NCBI GenBank assembly: GCA_964631375.1
Contig: CAZVYQ010000029.1
Location: 1 to 36,879, forward strand
Source: JAAYYM01 sp964631375
Lineage (GTDB): Bacteria; Bacillota; Clostridia; Lachnospirales; Lachnospiraceae
DNA length: 36,879 nt
Direction of reading: 5' to 3'
Shown in pieces: positions 7,664 through 14,652 of this stretch. The notes under the pieces were generated by a model. It saw only the letters and a program-made list of their open reading frames with translations, had not been told where the DNA came from and made no database searches. Numbering within the stretch: position 1 is the first letter of the stretch; every line of letters begins with the position of its first letter. The position numbers and the translations under genes are program-made.

Positions 7664-8527
7664 CTATACATAAGAAATCAACACATCGACCTGTCCTGAT
7701 ATATGATACTTTCCATAGTTCGCCGGAACGATAAAGGAATCCCCTCCCGCTATGTGATGTCCGTCTGCCTCTCCCTGTCCGCTTAAAACACTAACGATCT
7801 GAAAGGCTTTATTCTGCATGAAACTCATTTCTTTTTCAATATGATAATGATGTACTGTATAAACATCGCAGGAAATAATAGTCGTCGGATCCTCATCACA
7901 ATACAAAGGATGCTCCTGAAAGGGTGCCTGAATCACATCGATACTCTGCTCTAAATGCAATTCACGTGGCTTTCCGTCCTTTAGTCTCCCATAATCATAC
8001 AATCGATATGTAATATCACTGCTCTGTTGGATTTCTAATAACGTTGTACCATGCTTAATCGAGTGGATCGTCCCGGGAGGTATCTGAAACACATCTCCTT
8101 TATGAACAGGGATCTCACGGAGCAGCTCATCCCATTTACCCTCATGGATCAGGTCGATCACCTCTTGCTTGGTCTTCGCATGATGTCCGATGATGATGGT
8201 TCCATCCTGTTCGCAATCCAATACATACCAGCATTCAGTCTTACCCATGGAACCATTGTCAAATCTTCCCACATAGGTATCATCCGGATGTACCTGTATG
8301 CTCAAATCCTCTTTTGCTTCTATCTTTTTAACAAGCAGCGGAAACAGTTTGCCTTCCATATCTCCAAAAAGTTCTCTGTGTTCCTGCCATAATTGTGATA
8401 ATCTCAGTCCCTTATAGGTACCTTCCGCTACCATACAGTCTCCGCGTTCATGGGCACTGACTGTCCAGATCTCACAACCCCAGATCAGATTAATGGTAAC
8501 CGGTTCAAAAAAAAGTAATTCTCTCAT
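7664..8527 (-). CDS. manA: Mannose-6-phosphate isomerase, class I (short Firmicutes form)
   Basis: Interconverts mannose 6-phosphate and fructose 6-phosphate. This is a cupin-fold zinc enzyme. Zinc ligands are visible as Gln78 and His80 in IQVHPDD, Glu98 in KTECW and His155 in GTIHSI. At 287 residues it is the short form typical of Firmicutes and lacks the inserted helical domain of the E. coli enzyme. It starts at 8527 after GGGAGACATC and is followed after 15 bases by the fructokinase gene. The upstream 77 bases after the transketolase terminator hold only a weak promoter-like pair. Confidence 0.92.
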   Translation of the reverse strand: MRELLFFEPVTINLIWGCEIWTVSAHERGDCMVAEGTYKGLRLSQLWQEHRELFGDMEGKLFPLLVKKIEAKEDLSIQVHPDDTYVGRFDNGSMGKTECWYVLDCEQDGTIIIGHHAKTKQEVIDLIHEGKWDELLREIPVHKGDVFQIPPGTIHSIKHGTTLLEIQQSSDITYRLYDYGRLKDGKPRELHLEQSIDVIQAPFQEHPLYCDEDPTTIISCDVYTVHHYHIEKEMSFMQNKAFQIVSVLSGQGEADGHHIAGGDSFIVPANYGKYHISGQVDVLISYV

Positions 8528-8604
8528 GATGTCTCCCTTTTCACAATAAGATTACCATAAGCCATCATTTTCGTAAAGTAATTTTAGGAGAATGACATAT
8601 AAAC

Positions 8605-8646
8605 AAAGCATCGGAACGATTCCTTCAAAATCGTATCCGATGCTTT
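8605..8646 (-). terminator. Hairpin terminator after the transketolase genes
   Basis: A long inverted repeat: AAAGCATCGGA pairs perfectly with TCCGATGCTTT, then a further six pairs (ACGATT/AATCGT) close a seven-base loop. It begins 17 bases after the transketolase stop. The following T run on the minus strand is short and broken (TTTGTTTAT), so efficiency is uncertain. Confidence 0.7.
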
Positions 8647-8662
8647 CCTGTTATTTTTAAAA

Positions 8663-9601
8663 TTACATAAATGCTTTAACCTGTTTGTAAATACCTTCAG
8701 CATCCAAAAGATATTTGTGAATCAACTCTCCTGCCGAACCAGACTCGCCATATGCATCACGCATACCGATCTTATATACAGGTGTCGGAAGCTTTTCAGA
8801 TAGTACATCACATACCGCACTACCCAGTCCACCGATGATGGAATGCTCCTCTGCTGTAACGACCTTGCCAGTCTTTTTTGCAGATGCAATAATCAGTTCC
8901 TCATCCAATGGCTTAATTGTATGGATGTTGATTACCTCTGCGTCAATTCCGTCTGCTGCCAATAGCTTTGCTGCCTCCATGGATTCCGGAACAGTCAAAC
9001 CGGTTGCTACAATCGTAACATCCTTGCCTTCCTTTAACACAACACCCTTGCCCATCTTGAACTGATAGGTGGCTTCATCGTTAAATACCGGAACTGCTGC
9101 ACGACCAAATCTCAAGTAAACAGGACCTACATACTCATATGCCGCCTTTACTGCTGCTCTTGCTTCTACATCATCAGCCGGACTGATGATGACCATACCC
9201 GGGATCGTTCTCATGAGAGCAATATCTTCGTTACATTGATGAGATGCTCCGTCCTCTCCTACAGAAATACCTGCATGTGTTGCACCGATCTTAACATTCA
9301 GATGTGGATATCCTATGCTGTTTCTCACCTGCTCAAATGCACGTCCTGCTGAAAACATTGCGAAGGAACTTGCAAACGGAACCTTACCTGTAGCTGCGAG
9401 TCCTGCTGCAATACAGGTCATGTTTGCTTCTGCAATACCACAATTAATATGTTTATCCGGATGTGCTTTCATAAAAATATCGGTCTTGGTTGCTGCTGCG
9501 AGGTCTGCGGTAAGCACTACCAGATTATCATGCTCATTACCGAGTTCTACAAGTGCATTACCATAACTGACTCTGGTTGCAATCTTCTTTACTTCTGACA
9601 T
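8663..9601 (-). CDS. Transketolase, C-terminal subunit
   Basis: The pyrimidine-binding and C-terminal domains of transketolase as a separate 312-residue chain. Visible blocks are a DLAAATKTDIF-like N-terminus, GIAEANMTCIAAGLA with the conserved catalytic Glu, and GATHAGISVGEDGASHQ, followed by ISPADDVEARAAV. With the N-terminal subunit it transfers two-carbon units between pentose and hexose phosphates. It overlaps the upstream subunit gene by 13 bases, consistent with translational coupling. Both halves have their own start and ribosome site, so this is the natural split form known in Clostridia and archaea, not a frameshift. Confidence 0.93.
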   Translation of the reverse strand: MSEVKKIATRVSYGNALVELGNEHDNLVVLTADLAAATKTDIFMKAHPDKHINCGIAEANMTCIAAGLAATGKVPFASSFAMFSAGRAFEQVRNSIGYPHLNVKIGATHAGISVGEDGASHQCNEDIALMRTIPGMVIISPADDVEARAAVKAAYEYVGPVYLRFGRAAVPVFNDEATYQFKMGKGVVLKEGKDVTIVATGLTVPESMEAAKLLAADGIDAEVINIHTIKPLDEELIIASAKKTGKVVTAEEHSIIGGLGSAVCDVLSEKLPTPVYKIGMRDAYGESGSAGELIHKYLLDAEGIYKQVKAFM

Positions 9602-10425
9602 AGTGCTTCACCTACTTTCTCTAAATCTGCCATTGCAATCGCATACTGCTCATCATTCGGAGCTACACCATGCCATGCAACATTGTTTTCCATAAAGGAA
9701 ACTCCCTTGCCTTTAACACTCTTTGCAATAATGGCTGTTGGCATACCTTTGGTAGCCTTTGCTTCTGCAAATGCTGCTCTCAATTCGTCAAAATTATGTG
9801 CATCACAATTGATCACATGGAAATTAAATGCTTTAAACTTCTCATCGATCGGATAAGGATTGCATACCTCTGTAACAGGTCCATCGATTTGAAGGTTATT
9901 ATTGTCTACGATTACTACCAGATTGTCCAGTTTTTTATGTCCGGCAAACATTGCTGCTTCCCAAACCTGTCCTTCTGCCAGTTCGCCGTCTCCCAACAGT
10001 GTATATACTCTGTAACTGTCGTTGGATAACTTTGCAGAAAGAGCCATGCCTGCTGCTACTGAGATTCCCTGACCCAAAGAGCCGCTGCACATATCAACAC
10101 CCGGTGTGTGCTGCATACATGGATGTCCCTGTAGATAAGAACCCAAGTGACGCAGTGTCTTCAAATCCTCTACCGGAAAATATCCTCTGTATGCAAGTGC
10201 GGAATAGAGACCCGGAGCGGTATGACCTTTTGATAATACAAAACGGTCTCTGTCCTCCTTCTTAGGATTCTTGGGATCGATGTTCATCTCTTCAAAATAC
10301 AGATAAGTATAGATATCTGCTGCTGAAAGTGATCCGCCCGGATGTCCGGCCTTGGCACTGTGTACTGCTGTAACGATGCCTTTGCGGACTTCATTGGCTT
10401 GTTTTTGTAGTTCCAATGTGTTCAT
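9589..10425 (-). CDS. Transketolase, N-terminal (thiamine diphosphate) subunit
   Basis: Carries the pyrophosphate-binding half of transketolase. HSAKAGHPGGSLSAADI and KGHTAPGLYSALA are the conserved substrate-binding blocks. LGDGELAEGQVWEAA continuing to IVDNNNLQIDG is the Mg-thiamine diphosphate motif (GDG...NN). It is about 278 residues long. The start is set at 10425 because AAGGAG lies seven bases upstream; an ATG at 10431 would sit on top of the ribosome site. It follows araD by about 60 bases, and the pair is probably read with araD from the promoter at 11267-11295. The placement fits channelling xylulose 5-phosphate from the epimerase into the non-oxidative pentose phosphate pathway. 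Confidence 0.93.
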   Translation of the reverse strand: MNTLELQKQANEVRKGIVTAVHSAKAGHPGGSLSAADIYTYLYFEEMNIDPKNPKKEDRDRFVLSKGHTAPGLYSALAYRGYFPVEDLKTLRHLGSYLQGHPCMQHTPGVDMCSGSLGQGISVAAGMALSAKLSNDSYRVYTLLGDGELAEGQVWEAAMFAGHKKLDNLVVIVDNNNLQIDGPVTEVCNPYPIDEKFKAFNFHVINCDAHNFDELRAAFAEAKATKGMPTAIIAKSVKGKGVSFMENNVAWHGVAPNDEQYAIAMADLEKVGEALCQK

Positions 10426-10484
10426 ATGCATTCTCCTTCTTGATTGATTCGTTATATTAGCGTGAGCAAAATCGCTGTGCGGTT

Positions 10485-11177
10485 TTATCTCGCTTGACCA
10501 TAATAAGCATTTTCTCCGTGTTTACGATAGTAGTGCTTATCCTGTAATACCTGCGGTGCAGGTTTTACGTCTCTGTTAATGAGTTCGGTACGAAATGCCA
10601 TCTTGGCTACTTCTTCGAGTACAACTGCATTGTGTACTGCTTCGTTGGCATCCTTGCCCCAGGTAAACGGGCCATGGTTGGCGCACAGTACAGCCGGAAC
10701 TGCCATAGGATCTCTGTCCTTAAATGTATCAATGATCAAAAGTCCTGTGTTTTTTTCATATTCTCCATTGATCTCGTCTCTACTCAGACTTCTTGCACAA
10801 GGAATCTCTCCATACATATAATCTGCATGTGTTGTTCCGTAGCAGGGAATGCTTCTTGCTGCCTGTGCCCATGATGTCGCATAAGAAGAATGGGTATGTA
10901 CTACTCCGCCAATTTGTTCAAATGCCTTATACAACTCCAAGTGTGTCGGTGTATCTGAAGATGGGTTGTATCTACCCTCGACCTTTTCTCCTGACAGATT
11001 CATAACTACCATGTCTTCAGGTTTCAACTTATCATAATCGACACCACTTGGTTTGATAACAAACAAACCTTCTTTTCGGTCAATCCCGCTGACATTACCC
11101 CATGTAAAGGTTACTAACCCATACTGTGGCAGCTTCATGTTTGCTTCATATACCTGTTGTTTTAATTCTTCTAACAT
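10485..11177 (-). CDS. araD: L-ribulose-5-phosphate 4-epimerase
   Basis: Converts L-ribulose 5-phosphate to D-xylulose 5-phosphate, the last step of bacterial arabinose breakdown. This is a class II aldolase-fold zinc enzyme. The start MLEELKQQVYEANMKLP continues into LVTFTWGNVSGID, closely following the E. coli AraD N-terminus. Zinc ligands are in VVHTHSSYA (HxH), the Glu/Asp region TTHADYMYGEIPC, and the downstream LCANHGPFTWG His. The start at 11177 is chosen from this likeness and from GAAGGAG eight bases upstream; a longer frame to 11210 is less likely. It is about 230 residues, the normal length. It lies between the kinase and transketolase genes of the pentose block. Confidence 0.94.
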   Translation of the reverse strand: MLEELKQQVYEANMKLPQYGLVTFTWGNVSGIDRKEGLFVIKPSGVDYDKLKPEDMVVMNLSGEKVEGRYNPSSDTPTHLELYKAFEQIGGVVHTHSSYATSWAQAARSIPCYGTTHADYMYGEIPCARSLSRDEINGEYEKNTGLLIIDTFKDRDPMAVPAVLCANHGPFTWGKDANEAVHNAVVLEEVAKMAFRTELINRDVKPAPQVLQDKHYYRKHGENAYYGQAR

Positions 11178-11223
11178 TTTCATCTCTCCTTCATAATGGT
11201 ATATATTCACTACCTACACCACA

Positions 11224-11270
11224 TACCACGAGAGAAGCGGCGTTATAACATCCTTGCTCCTCTCGTAGTA
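11224..11270. repeat. Long inverted repeat overlapping the araD promoter
   Basis: Arms 11224-11238 and 11256-11270 pair over 15 positions on the minus-strand RNA, including two G-U pairs, with a 17-base loop. The core is ACGAGAG/CTCTCGT. The outer right arm overlaps the -10 of the araD promoter. No T run follows, so it is not an intrinsic terminator. Confidence 0.65.
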
Positions 11271-11295
11271 TAGCATATCCTCTATTTCGTTTCAA
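11267..11295 (-). promoter_or_regulatory. Strong promoter of araD-transketolase operon
   Basis: Minus-strand TTGAAA (11290-11295, five of six matches) and TATACT (11267-11272, five of six) with a 17-base spacer and a TGC extension before the -10. The transcript would begin near 11260 and leave a leader of about 80 bases before araD. Confidence 0.72.
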
Positions 11296-11346
11296 TAATT
11301 AGTTTACTGAATAAACAAATTGTTTCTCGTTGAATTTTGTGCATTT

Positions 11347-12942
11347 CTACCTAAGAAAATCAACTGCTGCCCTCTCTATCGGAAGCCCCTTTGTATACCT
11401 GCTGATAAACTGGTCAAAACCTGCTACATCCTCTGCATCCGGTGTCATTTTTGATCCGGTCATACCTGCAAATACCTTTTTACTTAAATAGTCCTGTAGA
11501 GATTCGTTGCTTTCTCTGCGAATCATATATGCAGCCAATAACGCAATCCCCCATGCGCCGCCTTCTCCTGCAGTTTCCATTACGGAAACAGGTGCATCAA
11601 TTGCAGCTGCTAAGAATTTCTGTCCTACACCTTTTGTCTTGAAAAGCCCTCCGTGACCAAATATCTCATCTACTTTGACACATTCCTGTTTGAACATGAT
11701 ATCCAGTCCTGTCTTTAATGCACCAAGTGAAGTCAGTAAATGTGCACGCATGAAGTTTGCCAGATTAAATCTGCTGTCGGGCGTTCTCACAAACAATGGT
11801 CTGCCTTCTTCAAAACCGGTAATGCTCTCTCCAGAGAAGTAATTATATGCCAGCAATCCGCCACAATCCTTCTCACCTTCAAGTGCCTTTCTATATAATG
11901 TGGAGAACAACTCGTTCATATCAACCTGAATACCGAAACTCTCTGCAAACTCCTTAAACAATCCAACCCATGCATTCAGATCAGAGGTACAATTGTTGCA
12001 GTGTACCATTCCGACCAGATCTCCTGACGGTGTTGTAACCAGATCAATCTGTGGATAGACCTTGGATAATTCCTTTTCCAATACGATCATTGCAAATACG
12101 CTTGTTCCTGCCGAAACATTTCCCGTTCTGACTGCAACACTGTTTGTTGCTGCCATACCGGTTCCTGCATCTCCCTCTGGAGGACACATTGGAATTCCGG
12201 CTTTCAGCTGTCCTGAAACATCTAAAAATGCTGCTCCCTCCGCTGTCAATACACCTGCATCCTCTCCTGCCGAGAGAACCTGTGGAAATATCTCACGTAA
12301 TGTCCACGGATACCCCTTTGGTGCAGTCAGTTTATCAAATTTCTCAACCATATTCTTATCAAAATCACCTGTCTGAGTATCGATTGGGAACATTCCGGAA
12401 GCTTCTCCGACCCCTAACACCTTTTGTCCTGACAGTTTCCAATGAATATATCCTGCAAGAGTCGTCTGAAAACGAATCCTTGAAACATGTTCCTCATTAT
12501 TGAGGATCGCCTGATACAGATGGGCGATGCTCCATCTCTGTGGAATATTATACTGAAACAGCTCCGTTAATTCTGCTGCAGCCTGTTCTGTCATTGTGTT
12601 TCTCCATGTACGGAAGGGAACCAACAGTTCTCCACTCTCATCAAAGGCCATATATCCATGCATCATTGCACTAAACCCAATTGCCGCCAATGTCTGTATC
12701 GAAACACCATACTGGTTTTTCACATCCTGCAACAGCTGTTGATAACAATCCTGTAGTCCTGTTTTAATGTCCTCCAGTGAATATGTCCAGATGTTGTCTT
12801 CCAGTCTGTTCTCCCAGTCATGGCTGCCGGATGCGATCGGTGTATGATCCTCATCGATCAGAACCGCTTTGATCCTGGTCGATCCAAATTCTATTCCCAG
12901 TACTGCCCTGCCGTTTACAATCGTATTTTTTGCATCACTCAT
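11347..12942 (-). CDS. araK: FGGY-family sugar kinase, probable AraK-type L-ribulokinase
   Basis: An ATP-dependent sugar kinase of 531 residues. The N-terminal ATP loop is LGIEFGSTRIKAVLID. A phosphate-binding segment GTSVFAMIVLE and the C-terminal FGGY segment IFGHGGLFKTKGVGQ follow. It is not a standard AraB or XylB sequence. A non-orthologous FGGY ribulokinase, AraK, is known from the arabinose regulon of Clostridium acetobutylicum, and this gene sits in the matching place between araR and araD. Phosphorylation of L-ribulose is therefore inferred from context; xylulose or another ketopentose remains possible. GGAGG precedes the ATG at 12942. It has an AraR-type operator in its promoter. 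The gap to araD is 169 bases and holds a second promoter. Confidence 0.82.
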   Translation of the reverse strand: MSDAKNTIVNGRAVLGIEFGSTRIKAVLIDEDHTPIASGSHDWENRLEDNIWTYSLEDIKTGLQDCYQQLLQDVKNQYGVSIQTLAAIGFSAMMHGYMAFDESGELLVPFRTWRNTMTEQAAAELTELFQYNIPQRWSIAHLYQAILNNEEHVSRIRFQTTLAGYIHWKLSGQKVLGVGEASGMFPIDTQTGDFDKNMVEKFDKLTAPKGYPWTLREIFPQVLSAGEDAGVLTAEGAAFLDVSGQLKAGIPMCPPEGDAGTGMAATNSVAVRTGNVSAGTSVFAMIVLEKELSKVYPQIDLVTTPSGDLVGMVHCNNCTSDLNAWVGLFKEFAESFGIQVDMNELFSTLYRKALEGEKDCGGLLAYNYFSGESITGFEEGRPLFVRTPDSRFNLANFMRAHLLTSLGALKTGLDIMFKQECVKVDEIFGHGGLFKTKGVGQKFLAAAIDAPVSVMETAGEGGAWGIALLAAYMIRRESNESLQDYLSKKVFAGMTGSKMTPDAEDVAGFDQFISRYTKGLPIERAAVDFLR

Positions 12943-12981
12943 ACCAATACCTCCTTAAATTGTCTTCTCCAGTTTACTATC

Positions 12982-13011
12982 AGTATATTACTTGTATGGT
13001 TATATGTACAA
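12982..13011 (-). promoter_or_regulatory. Promoter of the araK kinase gene
   Basis: Minus-strand TTGTAC (13006-13011) and TATACT (12982-12987) with an 18-base spacer. The -35 and the spacer are covered by the 24-bp operator. Confidence 0.65.
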
Positions 13012-13013
13012 GT
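12990..13013. promoter_or_regulatory. AraR-type operator 1
   Basis: A 24-bp dyad with seven-base perfect arms, ACTTGTA-N10-TACAAGT, over the -35 and spacer of the araK promoter, so a bound repressor would block RNA polymerase. The half-site ACTTGT resembles the TTGT/ACAA half-sites of Bacillus AraR boxes but with wider spacing. Confidence 0.72.
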
Positions 13014-13016
13014 TGT

Positions 13017-14120
13017 TTATTTATTTCTTGCCATACAGGAATCCCGAATGATCATCTCCGGTCTGATCACTCGCGGCACCTTGGAATCACAATCCTCTAC
13101 GCCATGTATTTTTTCAAGCAGCAATTCGGCAACCATTTCCCCGATCTTCTCCTGCGGATGTGAAATGGTAGTCAGGCGAACTGGACCATTTTCGGCAATC
13201 AGCGAATTATCATACCCGGTAACAGATATATCCCCCGGAACTCTGATGTGATATCCCTCCAGTGCCTTGACGACCTCCAGTGCAATCTGATCGTTATAGC
13301 ATACAATCGCATCCATTTCCATACCTGTATCGACAAACTGTTTTACCATGGCGGCCGGTTTCTTAGTACGATCCTCTGTATGAAACAGGATGACATTATC
13401 AGGATTATAATACATCCCCGCCTCATTCAATGCTTTAATATAGCCCTTGTGTCTCGCGGTTCCCTGACTGTCATCAATTTTAAAGATTCCAACGATATGC
13501 TTGTGTCCCAGATCAATAAGATACTTTGTCAGCTGATACGTTCCCTCGACATCATCCATAACGACATTCGGCTTGTCCTTCATCTGTGGATAGGTTCCCT
13601 GTAAAAACACATAGGGCAGTTTCATCAGATCCAATGCTTCATATTGATTCATATGCTTACAGTAGATCTCGCTTTTACTGGGCTCTATGATTAATCCATC
13701 AATGTCCTTAGTCATAATATCTTCCAGAGCCTTTGCTTCATTTTTCTGTGAATTACCGGTATTTTTTAAAATGATACTGTAGCCCTCTCTGGTCAGAACA
13801 TGATCTATCCCCTGTATCACCCTCGGAAAGATATAGTCTGAAATATAGGTCGTAACCACTGCAATATTGTGTGAACTACCGACCTCGCCTCTTACCCTTT
13901 CAATACAAAAGGTTCCTTTTCCGTGAACTGCCTCTATGACTCCTTCATGTTCAAGAATCGAAAGTGCTTTTCGAACTGTATGCCTGCTGACTTGAAATTT
14001 GGATGCCAGTTCATTTTCTGATGCAATTTTGTCTCCGGGACGAATCTTCCCGTTCAGCATATCCTGTTTTAAGGAATCCATTAAGATATAGTATTTTGAT
14101 TGTCCGTTTTCATGTGTCAT
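13017..14120 (-). CDS. araR: GntR-type HTH/LacI-type ligand-binding repressor, AraR
   Basis: A transcription factor with a GntR winged helix (about 5-75: KIASENELASKFQVSRHTVRKAL, here SENELASKFQVSR and GVIEAVHGKGTFC) joined to a LacI/periplasmic-binding-protein-like sensor domain to residue 367 (GLIIEPSKSE, VVMDDVEGTYQLTKYL, SVTGYDNS, PQEKIGEMVAELLLEKI). This domain pair is the hallmark of AraR, the arabinose-responsive repressor. The ATG at 14120 is preferred, with GGAAGG 11 bases upstream; a GTG at 14132 abuts that site. Matching operators lie at its own promoter and at the downstream kinase promoter, so autoregulation is expected. The inducer L-arabinose is inferred from family and neighbours. 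Confidence 0.9.
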   Translation of the reverse strand: MTHENGQSKYYILMDSLKQDMLNGKIRPGDKIASENELASKFQVSRHTVRKALSILEHEGVIEAVHGKGTFCIERVRGEVGSSHNIAVVTTYISDYIFPRVIQGIDHVLTREGYSIILKNTGNSQKNEAKALEDIMTKDIDGLIIEPSKSEIYCKHMNQYEALDLMKLPYVFLQGTYPQMKDKPNVVMDDVEGTYQLTKYLIDLGHKHIVGIFKIDDSQGTARHKGYIKALNEAGMYYNPDNVILFHTEDRTKKPAAMVKQFVDTGMEMDAIVCYNDQIALEVVKALEGYHIRVPGDISVTGYDNSLIAENGPVRLTTISHPQEKIGEMVAELLLEKIHGVEDCDSKVPRVIRPEMIIRDSCMARNK

Positions 14121-14146
14121 AAACTCTCTCACCTTCCATTGATACT

Positions 14147-14176
14147 ATCATAACACTTGTTTGCACCTCTATACAA
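14147..14176 (-). promoter_or_regulatory. Promoter of araR
   Basis: Minus-strand TTGTAT (14171-14176) and TATGAT (14147-14152) with an 18-base spacer, the same layout as the araK promoter, with the operator over the -35 and spacer. Confidence 0.62.
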
Positions 14177-14178
14177 GA
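14155..14178. promoter_or_regulatory. AraR-type operator 2 (autoregulation)
   Basis: ACTTGT-N12-ACAAGA in a 24-bp frame identical in spacing to the site before araK. It is placed at the same distance from the -10, which supports both being bound by AraR. Confidence 0.7.
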
Positions 14179-14186
14179 TGTTCTGT

Positions 14187-14234
14187 GTTACCATTTTCTA
14201 TGGTAACCATATTATTTTTACATCATTTTATGGT
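14187..14234. promoter_or_regulatory. Array of ATGGT/ACCAT half-sites between araR and the XRE gene
   Basis: A perfect dyad GTTACCAT-N5-ATGGTAAC (14187-14207) overlaps a second dyad ATGGTAACCAT (14200-14210). A fourth half-site ATGGT (14230-14234) touches the XRE -35. The half-sites alternate in direction. A likely binding region for the XRE protein or another regulator. Confidence 0.55.
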
Positions 14235-14263
14235 TTTTCATGCAACGTGAAACATTGTATGAT
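14235..14263 (+). promoter_or_regulatory. Probable promoter of the XRE regulator gene
   Basis: TTTTCA (14235-14240, four of six matches) and TATGAT (14258-14263, five of six) with a 17-base spacer. This gives a leader of about 27 bases to the ATG at 14297. Confidence 0.5.
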
Positions 14264-14296
14264 ATGCTGTTGATACAAAGAAAGGATGTAAAACTG

Positions 14297-14647
14297 ATGA
14301 ACAAAAGAAAAGATACCACAGAGATTTTACTGGAGCTGCGTACTACAAAGGGACTCAATCAGACAAGTATTGCAAAAATGCTTGGTATTCGTCAGCAAAC
14401 CTATTCTAATTATGAAAAGGGCATCTGCGAACTTCCGACTCGCCATCTGTTGAAGTTATCCCAGTATTACAATGTACATACCGACTATATACTTGGTAAC
14501 ACTGCGTCCTGGGACAACAAGTACGAATTGAATGCACCCTTTACACCGGATTATACGATCGGAGAGTTTTTATCCATCTGTATGTCACTTAATGAACATG
14601 ATCGAAAATCCATCTATGATATGGCAACCTTCCTAAACAAGAAATAA
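14297..14647 (+). CDS. Small XRE-family HTH regulator
   Basis: A 116-residue DNA-binding protein. The N-terminal lambda-repressor-like HTH reads LLELRTTKGLNQTSIAKML followed by GIRQQTYSNYEKG, ending in YNVHTDYILGN, the standard XRE domain end. The remaining 45 residues are helical and unassigned. The start at 14297 (MNKRKDTTE) has AAAGGAT upstream; an in-frame ATG at 14240 would start before the predicted promoter. It is divergent from araR and convergent with the PEGA gene, whose stop lies only five bases away. A set of dyads in front of it suggests autorepression. Its target genes are unknown. Confidence 0.85.
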   Translation: MNKRKDTTEILLELRTTKGLNQTSIAKMLGIRQQTYSNYEKGICELPTRHLLKLSQYYNVHTDYILGNTASWDNKYELNAPFTPDYTIGEFLSICMSLNEHDRKSIYDMATFLNKK

Positions 14648-14652
14648 GTGAC

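Noticed and set aside
8605..8646. Possible riboswitch or regulatory RNA before manA
   Set aside because: It is a simple inverted repeat right after the transketolase stop and fits a terminator; no further conserved-looking structure is visible.
8663..10425. Transketolase in two frames that could be a frameshifted single gene
   Set aside because: Each half has its own start and ribosome site, the 13-base overlap is clean, and the split form is well known in Clostridia.
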